From: SZUA-22 sp963751695 | GTDB taxonomy: Bacteria; Bacteroidota; Ignavibacteria; Ignavibacteriales; Melioribacteraceae | Assembly: GCA_963751695.1 (NCBI GenBank) | Contig: CAVVVP010000002.1 | Coordinates: 124,001 to 188,000 of the forward strand | Direction of reading: 5' to 3' | Length of the DNA: 64,000 nt | Shown here: piece by piece, positions 28,701 through 37,690 of the stretch | How positions within the stretch are numbered: position 1 is the stretch's first letter | Layout: every line of letters begins with the position of its first letter | Translations under genes and position numbers: made by a program | The notes under the pieces: generated by a model | Database searches by the model: none | What the model was told of the DNA's origin: nothing | Seen by the model: only the letters and a program-made list of their open reading frames with translations

Positions 28701-31700
28701 ATTCCTTTTATTAGATATTTTACTACAGCTCTATTTTCACCGTCTTGCATATTATTAACAATCAAATCAAGTGATTGTTCATTTTTTTGAATATTATCTT
28801 CTATTTGAGTTCTATCTTGTTCCCTTACTAGACCTGGAGGAAGATAGTAGTCAGGATTGTCTTCAACATTCACTGTAGAAACAGTCAATACAGTATCTTC
28901 TTGTGTTACCCTTGGGGGATCAATTACTTTCTCCCACTGATTACCTGCAAGATTAAATTCTGTCAATTGGAAATGAACAGATGAGTCTACTCCAGTAACA
29001 TAGAGTCTAATGAATTCTACTAGTGTAAAGGTTGGGCTACCGACTTTTGAAGTAAAATCTTTAAGTGGAATTTTAAATTGATACCATCTTGATTTGTTTC
29101 CTGCATTGACACCACTAGTGATTATAGCTCCACCACCAGCAACAAATGGATTGTTTTGCTTACTAGTATCTAAAGGCACTTCATATCTAAAGTAACTATC
29201 GATTTTATCAAGGTTTATGTTTCCGTTTAAATCCTCACTATCTGGAAATTTTCCTATATCAGTCAGTGCAGCATTACCTTCCGATCCGTTCACTGAATAG
29301 TAACCTTCTATTAACTCGTTATAGGATATGTTGCTTGAATTATTCTGAATTAATCTAAAATTATCACCTGCTGGATCGCGATTGTTTGTTCCATCATACC
29401 CTGGTTCCTGTGAACTGGGAATACCATCAATTCCAGTATCCTCTCCTTCATCAACAACACTATTGAAGTTCTTATCCTCACTATCGAATTCATTATTCGG
29501 AATTACGTCCTCGCTTATCATTCCTAAATCAATATTTATCTTTGCATCAGCAGGAGCATCAAGTATATTGATCCAAAATTCTATAGCATCTATTTTTTCT
29601 TCGATAAGGTTATTAGCACTTGAAGAAAGACCTTTCATCATACCACCCCAAACTCTTGTGGGATCAGCAAGATTTGGTTCGTAGTTATACTGGCCTCTAT
29701 CTTCAGGACGGAAAATGTAGTCTAGCACTGTTACATCTTGATCTTTAGTAGATACTGACCTCTGAGGCCAAATCATTTCTGTTGTCACTGGAGAAGGCAA
29801 GATATTGAACCAGAAACTTTTCCCTTTATAATTCATTTGCTGATCACGAGGTAGATCTCCAATCTCTGGAAGATCTTTTGGTATACTGAGGTCTCTCCAA
29901 GTTGTATAAGATATTCCAACAGGAATCGTTCGCTTTGAGCCCTCAAAATCATCGATATAAGCAATACTTTCACCGTTGTCCGAAGCAATACTGCTTTTCT
30001 TCGTATTAGGATCGGGATCCATATAGGCAAACTCACCCTTGAAGTTGAAAGATGACTGTGTGCTTGTGGAGATTACTTTATCCAGTGCTGTAGTAATAAA
30101 TGGCAGATCAGCGCTTGTATTAAAGTCCATACCCATAATCGAGTTGTTTAGTGGCTCCTCTCCAATTCTTACTTTGTCACTTAAAGACTTTTGATTCAAA
30201 TTTAGGTATGAGAAGCCAAGCGTAGTTTTTTTACTGAACTCATAAATACCTCTTAAACCCAAGAGTGTTTTGGATGCAAGTTGGAAAAGATCATTCTGCT
30301 CATAAGTGATATTCAGATTTGCCCCTGGTACAAGAGCGGCATCGTTTCTAATTGTAATTTGACCAATATTATAATCAACAGAATAATCTACTCCAGCTTT
30401 TAACTCTCTACCGTCAAGGGTAACTCTAACAGAATTTTCAACAACATTAAATCCAATTTGGAATGTAGATGAAGTTGCTGCTGAATAAGTTCCTTTAATT
30501 AAGAATTTATCTTTTGTCCTATCTTGCTGAGCAAATGTTTTGGTTGTATCATAAACACTTTGATAAGCTATGGTGTCCGGCAGCTCTGTTGGGAGCTGCT
30601 CACCAAATGGTTGTAAAACTGGGAATATTATTTCACCGGTTTCCGGCAAAATAGTTTTCTGTGGAATAAAGTCGAATGCACCGTCAGGTGTTGGGTTTTT
30701 ACTATCGTCTAAATTATCAAATCCAAAAGCTTCGAGAAGCTTAACACCATTAAAATCGTTTCTTGGTTCTTGACCTTCAATAATATAATTCATGTCAAGT
30801 TCAAATTCAGCCTCATTTATTTCCCTACCTCCAAGAGGATAAATATTCCTCAATTTTAATAACCATGCTACTGTATTAAGTGGAGAGAGGTTTTTAGGTT
30901 TAATTAATTTAAGAACAGCTACAGTATCTTGAATCTCACGAATAAACTCGCCATATTGTAGATTGCCGTTTCCAGTACCTTCAATAGTATAGGCAACTGC
31001 AATACCGTCAGTCTTTTGGATATTTGTTTTAAAACTAACATGGCCAGTTCTTGCATTAAATGTATAGTCGATCCCTTCAACCAGCTGTTCGAATCTTTCA
31101 TTTATAATATTTCTACCTTGGTCTTGAATTACATTTGGATCACGATAATTCTCATCAATTGTATTACCAACTGGTCTTGAAGGCAGGTCAATAAATGCAT
31201 TAATTCTTTTCTGTTTGTCTGTTTCCTCAATACCAGAGGATGCTGTACGCCAGATCTCGAGTTCTTTGACAAAATACTTTCTTGAAGAATCTGTTTCAAT
31301 AGGTGTAGGATTTCCATAATAATTGTAAAAGAAATTAAAATTCTGACTTGTGTTCGCATAAACTTGATCAAGGAAATAGTGATTGTCCGAATAACTATAT
31401 GCGCGAATTTCAAATTCTTGTGTTTCAGTACCCCCGGAAACTGAAACTTCTTTGACCTCACCCTTTTTCTGCGATGCTAAAGCAGTCAATGTGAATGGAC
31501 CAAACTGAAATTGACCTTTAACACCAAAGAGCGCTTCACTACCTCCGATTAATGGGGAGGTTTGGAGTGAAACGTTACCTGCTTCGATACTTTGAATAAT
31601 TTCGTCGTCGTAACCTTTATAATGAAGACGCAACTGGTTTTCATATTCAAAAGTACGTTCTGTATTCCAGTCGGCATTAATGCTTAACTTGTCACCAATA

Positions 31701-32494
31701 CTACCGTTAACACTTATCTGTACTTGTTGACTAAAATCGGGCTCGTTTCTTGTATTTCCTAATCGGGATACAGTTTGACCCTCTGTTGTTTCTGTCCTCC
31801 AAGCACCATGTATATCAACAGCACCATTAATTTTCAAGCTAATTTTAGGCGGTCCAAAAATACTTAGGAATGAAGTACTTGGTAAAGGGATCTCAATATT
31901 GGTGATATTTGTAAGAAGCTGACCAAGATCATTTTTTCCTTCGACAAGTTCATACTTTCGACCAAGTGTATTAATACCCTGCTTATTGACTTCCTCTATC
32001 ATTTTTTCCATGTACTCACTAAGCGGCATTCGAAGCATAACTCTAGACTCTTTACCCGCAATTTTTTCTTTAATTTCAACAAACTGACCAGTAGAATCTA
32101 GCTCAACGGTTCTCTGTGCATGCTGCTGAGATGGATAAACAAAAAGGTTCGATTTATATCCTTCTGTGAATCCAACACCATAGCTATCAGGTTGCTTATA
32201 GTGGAAGTATTTCAATCTTGCAGTTGAATCCAATGCCATAGAATCTACACGAGTAGAATCAAAAAAGAGAGAGTCTGAATTCAATGAATCGTTCGCAAAA
32301 AATGGGTCATCAAATGGATCATCGGTAGTATCGTCAGGAGGGAAATAAGCTTCATCAGATTGTATATAGTTATCCTGTTCGCTTCCATAAACGAAACGCT
32401 CAGAATTGTTGTAACTTCGTCCAGTGAAACCTAAAGATGCGGATATAGAGACAATTAAAAGAAGGAGAAAAGCACCTTCTTTGCTACTCTGCAT
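25742..32494 (-). CDS. sprA: SprA/Sov, T9SS outer-membrane translocon
   Basis: A 2250-residue protein with an N-terminal signal (about residues 1-22). It has the characteristic SprA N-terminal and repeated motifs (SIFGPPKISLKINGAVDIHG, DWNTERTFEYENQLRLHYKG, IIQSIEAGNVSLQTSPLIGG) and, downstream, many barrel strands ending in EAGIDVHISIQ. SprA is the giant 36-strand outer-membrane barrel that carries T9SS cargo. The length is close to the family (Sov about 2500, SprA about 2400). The gene is intact, contrasting with the broken C25 gene at 53-58 kb. It is followed by porX. Confidence 0.95.
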   Translation of the reverse strand: MQSSKEGAFLLLLIVSISASLGFTGRSYNNSERFVYGSEQDNYIQSDEAYFPPDDTTDDPFDDPFFANDSLNSDSLFFDSTRVDSMALDSTARLKYFHYKQPDSYGVGFTEGYKSNLFVYPSQQHAQRTVELDSTGQFVEIKEKIAGKESRVMLRMPLSEYMEKMIEEVNKQGINTLGRKYELVEGKNDLGQLLTNITNIEIPLPSTSFLSIFGPPKISLKINGAVDIHGAWRTETTEGQTVSRLGNTRNEPDFSQQVQISVNGSIGDKLSINADWNTERTFEYENQLRLHYKGYDDEIIQSIEAGNVSLQTSPLIGGSEALFGVKGQFQFGPFTLTALASQKKGEVKEVSVSGGTETQEFEIRAYSYSDNHYFLDQVYANTSQNFNFFYNYYGNPTPIETDSSRKYFVKELEIWRTASSGIEETDKQKRINAFIDLPSRPVGNTIDENYRDPNVIQDQGRNIINERFEQLVEGIDYTFNARTGHVSFKTNIQKTDGIAVAYTIEGTGNGNLQYGEFIREIQDTVAVLKLIKPKNLSPLNTVAWLLKLRNIYPLGGREINEAEFELDMNYIIEGQEPRNDFNGVKLLEAFGFDNLDDSKNPTPDGAFDFIPQKTILPETGEIIFPVLQPFGEQLPTELPDTIAYQSVYDTTKTFAQQDRTKDKFLIKGTYSAATSSTFQIGFNVVENSVRVTLDGRELKAGVDYSVDYNIGQITIRNDAALVPGANLNITYEQNDLFQLASKTLLGLRGIYEFSKKTTLGFSYLNLNQKSLSDKVRIGEEPLNNSIMGMDFNTSADLPFITTALDKVISTSTQSSFNFKGEFAYMDPDPNTKKSSIASDNGESIAYIDDFEGSKRTIPVGISYTTWRDLSIPKDLPEIGDLPRDQQMNYKGKSFWFNILPSPVTTEMIWPQRSVSTKDQDVTVLDYIFRPEDRGQYNYEPNLADPTRVWGGMMKGLSSSANNLIEEKIDAIEFWINILDAPADAKINIDLGMISEDVIPNNEFDSEDKNFNSVVDEGEDTGIDGIPSSQEPGYDGTNNRDPAGDNFRLIQNNSSNISYNELIEGYYSVNGSEGNAALTDIGKFPDSEDLNGNINLDKIDSYFRYEVPLDTSKQNNPFVAGGGAIITSGVNAGNKSRWYQFKIPLKDFTSKVGSPTFTLVEFIRLYVTGVDSSVHFQLTEFNLAGNQWEKVIDPPRVTQEDTVLTVSTVNVEDNPDYYLPPGLVREQDRTQIEDNIQKNEQSLDLIVNNMQDGENRAVVKYLIKGMDVFNYSKMKLFVHGDLDSSVNSVSYYEDENNYNTDLFFRFGSDSTNYYEYIRPTRAGWEEIEIKFDEITAIKEQRPVDSLTVPFRIPVQGKPGHYYGIRGNPSLTRVSFFGLGIRNPKDKGDPLTPVFGHVWVNELRVLGANDNPGYAFSGSASINLADLLSVSANYRQTDPYFHKLADRFGSRVDSRSWGVSGNLDVIKLMPVNMPGSNLKVNYSHTESHAKPLYKPQTDVLVDQAAAESNNPDSLREETETHNISDTWSISNIKLRIPSKKWYITDTFNGLVFGYNYNTAKATSPSVKASNSWVWNASGKYAVNFSQENFIYPANIPIIGLIFQIFEDYRNFKFFFTPQKFDAGITAKRNYSYSQSRNEEVDPNVRRDFTSARNTSFNWQLTNGGLLNLSTTYSLNIKSTLAYLLTDEFGNPRDEQDIWYDIFNGNLFGQDNNYAQSFALNSKPKMPSLLGLDKFLTLTAGYNVSYTWRNDFSQARLGRSVGWSNRISSSLTVRVKQIMDPVFNLFKGEPSKPLVEKPRSRSRYQKGDRGNVDKDIENNDEANKAANAVADSLAEMNKPSIFNNVLGIMLNSIQYVLFDYDQFAFNFSQNNSNGNSGMYSEGTGFGNFWGGAQDPMNGPSRLYQLGLSSDPGPRAIGGTLSNNFSQKNNFTIKTSRPLWEGADIDVNWNVGWGYNEVVSLYVDSLSGEQIITNRNKSGNINRSFMSLPVFGASVTAVNELYDPFAEDPNKSLSEAFLTGMESIPLLSQIPLLTSIAQYIPRPNWRINWVGLEKLPFFKNFFQRASLNHAYTSTYMEGWKLTTDGVEEVQTQKISYGFTPLIGLNLTFAELWGGNIKGTVKYSTKSNFDLGVATKSTTQTLTNDINFAFSFAKSGFELPLFGLSLKNDIEISIAYTTGRNAVTIFDMGDAFTEEGKPKDGNTRTTIEPRIRYVMSSRVTLAIFYRRTSVAPEGASRIPATTTNEAGIDVHISIQ

Positions 32495-32668
32495 CAGTTT
32501 TGATTTTCTACCGTAAATCGAACTACCTAATGTTTGTTTTTGTTATCCAATTATGGTAGAACTGTTTTCGATATTCCTCCGTTAACTTTATAAAACTGAT
32601 GGTAAAAATTATTCAAATAGAGCCTAAATTTCAATCATATTTAACTAGGGATATATATTTACACTAAT

Positions 32669-33358
32669 TCAAATAATATCATTTAAGTTTGTTTTTACGT
32701 CAATTACATCAACAATTTGCTGATCTTCTACAATTACTGCACTTAATTTATTCCCAACATAAGCTCCAGTATCAATATAAACAGCGTTAGCTTCCTCATC
32801 AAGAACAATTTCTTGATGTTTTGTATGACCCATAATCTGCAGCTTTCCAATATTTAATGCTTTGTCTCGAAGCCATAAAACTCCCCTATCTGATCTAAAG
32901 TCATTATTTATGTAATCGTATAATGATGTTAGATCATCTTCAAAATTTGTACCTAGAAATTTCTTATACTCTTTAGAAACTCCAGCATGTGTTATGAAAC
33001 AATCTTGTGTATCAAAGAAAAGTGGAGCTCTTTTAATAAAATCAATGTGTTCAAATACTTTTTCACCTTTATCTTCGTACGATTCAAGAGTTGCTTCTGA
33101 TCCATTAAAGACCCAAGATCTTGCAAAAACACTCGTTGGATCTTTGAAAAAATAGTAAAACATGTAATCATGGTTGCCGGGAGTAAAACGAATGTTATTA
33201 TCCAAAATAAATTCAACAACTTCGTAACTTTTGTTTCCCCGATCAACTAGATCACCCACTGCATATATTTCAATATCCGGATAGTTTCTCTTGATCTGAT
33301 CATACAATTCGGCAAGAGTAAGATAGCAGCCATGTATATCACCAATAGCAGCTATCAT
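32669..33358 (-). CDS. Metallophosphoesterase of the PPP type
   Basis: 229 residues with the full metal-site series: GDIHG (residues 6-10), GDLVDRGNKS, GNHDYMFYY, then an ITHAGVS histidine and MGHTKHQE. The family includes bacterial Ser/Thr protein phosphatases and diadenosine tetraphosphatases; the PrpA-like small size fits a bacterial protein phosphatase. It overlaps the CoA-transferase stop by four bases (ATGA), so the two are likely translated from one message. The substrate cannot be determined from sequence. Confidence 0.82.
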   Translation of the reverse strand: MIAAIGDIHGCYLTLAELYDQIKRNYPDIEIYAVGDLVDRGNKSYEVVEFILDNNIRFTPGNHDYMFYYFFKDPTSVFARSWVFNGSEATLESYEDKGEKVFEHIDFIKRAPLFFDTQDCFITHAGVSKEYKKFLGTNFEDDLTSLYDYINNDFRSDRGVLWLRDKALNIGKLQIMGHTKHQEIVLDEEANAVYIDTGAYVGNKLSAVIVEDQQIVDVIDVKTNLNDII

Positions 33359-34713
33359 ATACTCACTTTAAATGTTTCTTTAGCATATTCGGTTAGCTCA
33401 TCTCTAAATTTAGGATGAGAGATGTTGATCAGCTCTTCCGTTCTTTCACGAATTGATTTGCCCCACAGCTGAGCCACACCATATTCAGTAACGACATAAT
33501 GAACATCACCCCTGGAAGTAACAACACCAGCTCCAGGTTTTAACAAAGGAACTATTCGGGATATTTTTCCATCTTTGGTCGTTGAAGGAAGTGCAATAAT
33601 CGGTTTACCTCCATTTGAGTAGGCAGCACCTCTGATAAAATCTACCTGTCCTCCAATTCCGCTAAAAAACTTTGTGCCCATTGAATCTGAACAAACTTGC
33701 CCTGTTATATCAACTTCAATTGCTGAATTGATTGCAACCATTTTGTCATTTTTAGCAATAACAAATGGATCGTTCACATACTCTTGCGGGTGAAATTCAA
33801 ATACAGGATTGTTGTCAATGTAGTCATAAGCCTTTCTTGTGCCTAGTACAAAACCAGCAATTATTTTTCCATGATGAAGTGTTTTCTGATCCCCAGTGAT
33901 TATTCCTTCGTCAACCAATTCAATCATTCCATCAGAAAACATTTCTGTATGAACACCTAAATCATTCTTATTTCTTAAATATTTCATGACATTATCAGGG
34001 ATCGCCCCAATACCCATCTGAAGGGTTGAACCATCCTCAATAAGTTCTGCAACATTTTTTCCAATGTTGTCGTAAACATTGATTAATTCTTGTGTTGCAT
34101 TTGGATCTACTTGAGGTAATTCGAGAAGTGTTTCATCATGCTCAACTATATGATCGATTTTGTTAATATGAATAAAACTGTTTCCAAGTCCCCTCGGCAT
34201 TTGTGGATTGATCTGAGCAATTACAACTTTGGCCTTATCTGTTGGAGTTTTAATATTTCCAACATCAATACCAAAACTGCAAAATCCATGCTCATCGGGA
34301 GGTGAAACGTTTATCAATGCAACATCAACCGGAAGTATTTTATTCTTAAAAAGAAGAGTGACTTCAGATAAAAATATTGGTATAAAATCTGCTCTTCCTT
34401 CATTTACAGCCTTTCTTGAATTAGCACCAATGAAAAATGCACTATGTCGAAAATGTTTTTCCATACCAGGTTTTAAATATGGAACGTCACCAACAATGAG
34501 AATGTGGTAAAGTTTAACTCCAGTCAATTCGTCTTTTCGCCTGACCATTGCCCTGAGCAGTTCCATGGGAGCTGCACAACCAGGTTGCACAACGATACTA
34601 TCATTCGATTTGATAAATTTTACAGCCTCATCGGCAGTCGTCAACTTTTCCGAATATTTCCTAATCCATGAAGGTTTATTTACGAGACTAACTTTTAAAT
34701 CATCCAAGATCAT
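33355..34713 (-). CDS. Acetyl-CoA hydrolase/transferase-family protein (4-hydroxybutyrate CoA-transferase type)
   Basis: 452 residues with the family features: an N-terminal half including SIVVQPGCAAPMELLRA, the glycine loop LQMGIGAIPDNVM, and the catalytic glutamate in VHTEMFSDGMIELVD. A later FFSGIGGQVDFIRGAAYSNG is the CoA-site loop. The enzyme would move CoA between acetyl-CoA and another carboxylate (succinate, 4-hydroxybutyrate, butyrate or related). Between an alanine-dehydrogenase-family gene (13-base gap) and the phosphoesterase, it suggests an amino-acid or organic-acid fermentation role. Confidence 0.88.
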   Translation of the reverse strand: MILDDLKVSLVNKPSWIRKYSEKLTTADEAVKFIKSNDSIVVQPGCAAPMELLRAMVRRKDELTGVKLYHILIVGDVPYLKPGMEKHFRHSAFFIGANSRKAVNEGRADFIPIFLSEVTLLFKNKILPVDVALINVSPPDEHGFCSFGIDVGNIKTPTDKAKVVIAQINPQMPRGLGNSFIHINKIDHIVEHDETLLELPQVDPNATQELINVYDNIGKNVAELIEDGSTLQMGIGAIPDNVMKYLRNKNDLGVHTEMFSDGMIELVDEGIITGDQKTLHHGKIIAGFVLGTRKAYDYIDNNPVFEFHPQEYVNDPFVIAKNDKMVAINSAIEVDITGQVCSDSMGTKFFSGIGGQVDFIRGAAYSNGGKPIIALPSTTKDGKISRIVPLLKPGAGVVTSRGDVHYVVTEYGVAQLWGKSIRERTEELINISHPKFRDELTEYAKETFKVSI

Positions 34714-34725
34714 TTTATCACAAAT

Positions 34726-35847
34726 CTAATTAGTTGAAAAAATATGAAGTCTTCTATATTCAAGATTGAAAGCTTCAGCTATGGTTTTGTTAGAACAGGA
34801 ACCATTGTATGTACAAATTCCTTTTGAAAAATCTTGATCACCAAGAACAGCGTTTGATAATCCATTGTTTGCTACCTCCAGGATATATTCAATCGAAGCG
34901 TTAGTTAATCCGTAGGATGCGGTTCTTGCTACCATAGCTGGAATATTTGGAACACAAAAATGAATAACACCATGTTCAACAAAAACTGGATCGGATAAAG
35001 TTGTAGGCCGACTTGTGTCTATACAACCTCCCTGGTCAATTGAAAGATCAACTATGACAGCACCTTTTTTCATTGTTTTTACCATCTCTTCTGTAACTAC
35101 ATGGGGTGCTTTTTCTCCCTTAACTTGAACAGCACCAATGAAAAGATCAGCAAACTTAGCACCTCTTGCGATTGTGTAAGGATTCGCAACAACAGTAGTA
35201 ATATTTTTGGATAAAATATTTTCAATTCTTTTTAACCTTCTTATATCTCTATCCAGCACAATTACTTGAGCTCCTCTCCCCATTACAGCTCGTGCAGCAT
35301 TTAGTCCTGCTACACCAGCCCCGAGAATTACAACAGCAGCTGGAGCTACTCCAGTAATACCGCCCATTAGAATTCCACGACCGTGCTGATAGTCACTACT
35401 TAAGTATCTCTCTCCAATTTGAACTGAAAGTTGTCCTGCGATTTCACTCATTGAATGTAGGACAGGCAACTCTTCATTCTTTTCGATCAGCTCATAAGAT
35501 ATTGCCGTTATCTTTTTATCAATGAATTTTTCAATTAACTGCTTTGTACCTACAGCAAAATTGTGAAATGCAACAACGATCTGATGTTCCTCTAAAAGAT
35601 CAGCTTCATTTTCAGTTAACTGGGTTACTTGAGCAATAAGTTCGGAACGTTGATATACTTCCTCTCTGCTATAGACAATTGTTGCTCCAGCTTTCAGATA
35701 ATCCTGATCGGTGAAATGACTTCCATCGCCAGCTCCGGTTTCAACAAAAACCTTGTGTCCGTATCGGCCAAGTGTGTCCACTCCAGCAGGTGCGATCGAT
35801 ACTCTTTTCTCTTCGTGATGAGTTTCTTTTGGAATTCCTATTCTCAT
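34726..35847 (-). CDS. Alanine dehydrogenase/PNT-family protein, substrate site divergent
   Basis: 373 residues. The N-terminal MRIGIPKETHHEEKRVSIAP and the Rossmann motif VVILGAGVAGLNAARAVMGRG, together with later VIVDLSIDQGGCIDTSRPT and NIPAMVARTASYGLTNASI, place it in the alanine dehydrogenase / pyridine nucleotide transhydrogenase alpha family. The segment that in typical alanine dehydrogenases reads KVKEP reads QVTQL here, and the following HLA motif is replaced by AFHNFA. These changes touch residues that bind the pyruvate substrate. It may be a specialised alanine dehydrogenase or act on another amino acid. The NAD part is intact. Confidence 0.75.
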   Translation of the reverse strand: MRIGIPKETHHEEKRVSIAPAGVDTLGRYGHKVFVETGAGDGSHFTDQDYLKAGATIVYSREEVYQRSELIAQVTQLTENEADLLEEHQIVVAFHNFAVGTKQLIEKFIDKKITAISYELIEKNEELPVLHSMSEIAGQLSVQIGERYLSSDYQHGRGILMGGITGVAPAAVVILGAGVAGLNAARAVMGRGAQVIVLDRDIRRLKRIENILSKNITTVVANPYTIARGAKFADLFIGAVQVKGEKAPHVVTEEMVKTMKKGAVIVDLSIDQGGCIDTSRPTTLSDPVFVEHGVIHFCVPNIPAMVARTASYGLTNASIEYILEVANNGLSNAVLGDQDFSKGICTYNGSCSNKTIAEAFNLEYRRLHIFSTN

Positions 35848-35941
35848 TGAAAATACTCTATTTGTTGATTAAATGCCTCATAAACGATGCCAAAAGCTAT
35901 TCAATTTCGTACAAAAAAGTAACGAAATCAGACAGTTTATT

Positions 35942-37573
35942 TTATCCGAATAAAAGTTTTACAATAAAGACTGCTCCTAAAATACCTGCTATATCAGCAA
36001 GAAGTCCTGCTGGAAGTGCGTGTCGGGTATTTCTGATATTTACTGAACCAAAGTAAACTGCTAAAACATAGAATGTTGTCTCCGTGCTACCAAAGAAAGT
36101 TGAGACAAGTATCCCGATAAAAGAATCTGGGCCATGGACTGACAAAATTTCTGCCATTATTCCAAGTGAACCGCTTCCGGAAAGCGGGCGCATAATTGCC
36201 ATTGGTAGAGCCTCTGCCGGCATACCGATAAAATCAGTAACTGGCGTAAGCATAGTAATAAGAATTTCCATTCCTCCTCCCGCTCTAAAAATTCCTATTG
36301 CAACCAACATTGCAACTAGATAAGGAATGATTCTGACTGCAACATCAAATCCTTCTTTCGCACCCTCGACAAATACTTCATAAACTTTTACTTTTTTTAT
36401 TGCTCCATAACCAATAAATAAAAATATTAGCCCTGGAATTGCGAGAATCGAAATCATCGTAATTATAGTTTTAAATAATTCTGGATTGATAAAACTAAGA
36501 GAAGAAAATAATTTTTCCATGAGTCCAGTTGAACTCAGCACAATGATGATTGCAGCAAGTGAGAGAAAAGTTATAAATCCTTTTTTATATGATCTTAACC
36601 AATTCCCAAATTCCCCTTTTTTAATTGGAAACTTTTCTAAGATCTTTGCTGCAGTAATTCCAACTGTTGTTGCACAAATGGCTCCGAAGATTGAAGTACC
36701 AATAATTATGGCTGGATTGGAACTTCCTGATGCTGCTCGTACAGCTATTGCAGTAACTGGTATTAAAGTTAAACCGGCCGTATTAACAGCAAGAAAAGTA
36801 ACCATCGCGTTTGTTGCTGTACCTTTATTTTCGTTAAGTGTGTCCAATTCTTCCATTGCTTTCAAACCAAATGGAGTAGCAGCGTTTCCCAATCCCAGCA
36901 TATTAGCTGCAATATTCATTATCATTGAACCCATTGCTGGATGATCCGATGGAACTTGTGGAAATAGAAATTTTGTTATTGGCTGTACTGCTCTTGCAAT
37001 TATTTTTATTAGTCCAGCATCCTCGGCAACCTTCATTACACCAAGCCACAAAGCCATAATGCCTATCAATCCAAGTGCAATATTCACCGCTATACCAGCA
37101 TAGTCCAAAGCAGAATTCGTGACGTCTTTCATTTTTGCAAAAGCTATTTCTTCGAGAATTAGAGAAGCTGAAAAGCTTGAAGCGGACAATTTCTGATCAA
37201 GTGTAAGGGTTCCAGTCAGGTCATCTTCTTTACCAGAAATTTTAGCCATATATTTCCATATCTCTGGACTTGAATTTGAAGTTTTGAAAAAAACTAAAAT
37301 TTTGTCTTCCTCTTTATCGATTGTAATTTTTGCCTGAACTTCTAGATCTGCTGCTATGTCCTCATTGTAAAAAGCAGAAAAAGCTTTTTTACTGGCAACC
37401 AAAGTACCATCATAGGAACCACTTTTGTCTGTAGCGATTGAATCCATAAATCGAACTTCAATACCGAACGATTCACCATTCCTATATTTGTTTTGACTTT
37501 GATCTATGATATCAGTTGTTAGTGCAGTACCAATCCCCAAAACAAGGAGGGCGAGCCAGACATAATTCAGCAT
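35942..37573 (-). CDS. Nucleoside-recognition (Gate) domain membrane protein, SpmA-SpmB fusion
   Basis: 543 residues with about 10-12 membrane segments. An N-terminal membrane helix (MLNYVWLALLVLGIG) is followed by a soluble stretch of about 110 residues, then two Gate domains: the SpmA-like half (WLGVMKVAEDAGLIKIIARA, PAMGSMIMNIAANMLGLGNA) and the SpmB-like half (EGAKEGFDVAVRIIPYLVAM, RPLSGSGSLGIMAE, STFFGSTETTFYVLAVYFGS). In spore formers SpmA and SpmB are separate. The function is unknown, possibly transport. No sporulation link is implied here. Confidence 0.82.
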   Translation of the reverse strand: MLNYVWLALLVLGIGTALTTDIIDQSQNKYRNGESFGIEVRFMDSIATDKSGSYDGTLVASKKAFSAFYNEDIAADLEVQAKITIDKEEDKILVFFKTSNSSPEIWKYMAKISGKEDDLTGTLTLDQKLSASSFSASLILEEIAFAKMKDVTNSALDYAGIAVNIALGLIGIMALWLGVMKVAEDAGLIKIIARAVQPITKFLFPQVPSDHPAMGSMIMNIAANMLGLGNAATPFGLKAMEELDTLNENKGTATNAMVTFLAVNTAGLTLIPVTAIAVRAASGSSNPAIIIGTSIFGAICATTVGITAAKILEKFPIKKGEFGNWLRSYKKGFITFLSLAAIIIVLSSTGLMEKLFSSLSFINPELFKTIITMISILAIPGLIFLFIGYGAIKKVKVYEVFVEGAKEGFDVAVRIIPYLVAMLVAIGIFRAGGGMEILITMLTPVTDFIGMPAEALPMAIMRPLSGSGSLGIMAEILSVHGPDSFIGILVSTFFGSTETTFYVLAVYFGSVNIRNTRHALPAGLLADIAGILGAVFIVKLLFG

Positions 37574-37690
37574 AATGATTCCTTATAGATTATCAGATTT
37601 GAATGTATAACTTAAAAATTATTACTGAATAATTAAACAATCTTTGTAAATTTAAGTATTATGATTTAACTCAATAACAATTGATTATAG

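Noticed and set aside
31129..31461. A 110-codon minus-strand open frame inside sprA
   Set aside because: It is a shifted-frame shadow of sprA, whose own frame is continuous and conserved throughout.
36486..36944. A 152-codon open frame on the plus strand
   Set aside because: It runs antisense to the well-supported SpmA/SpmB fusion, shows no family signature and has no ribosome site.
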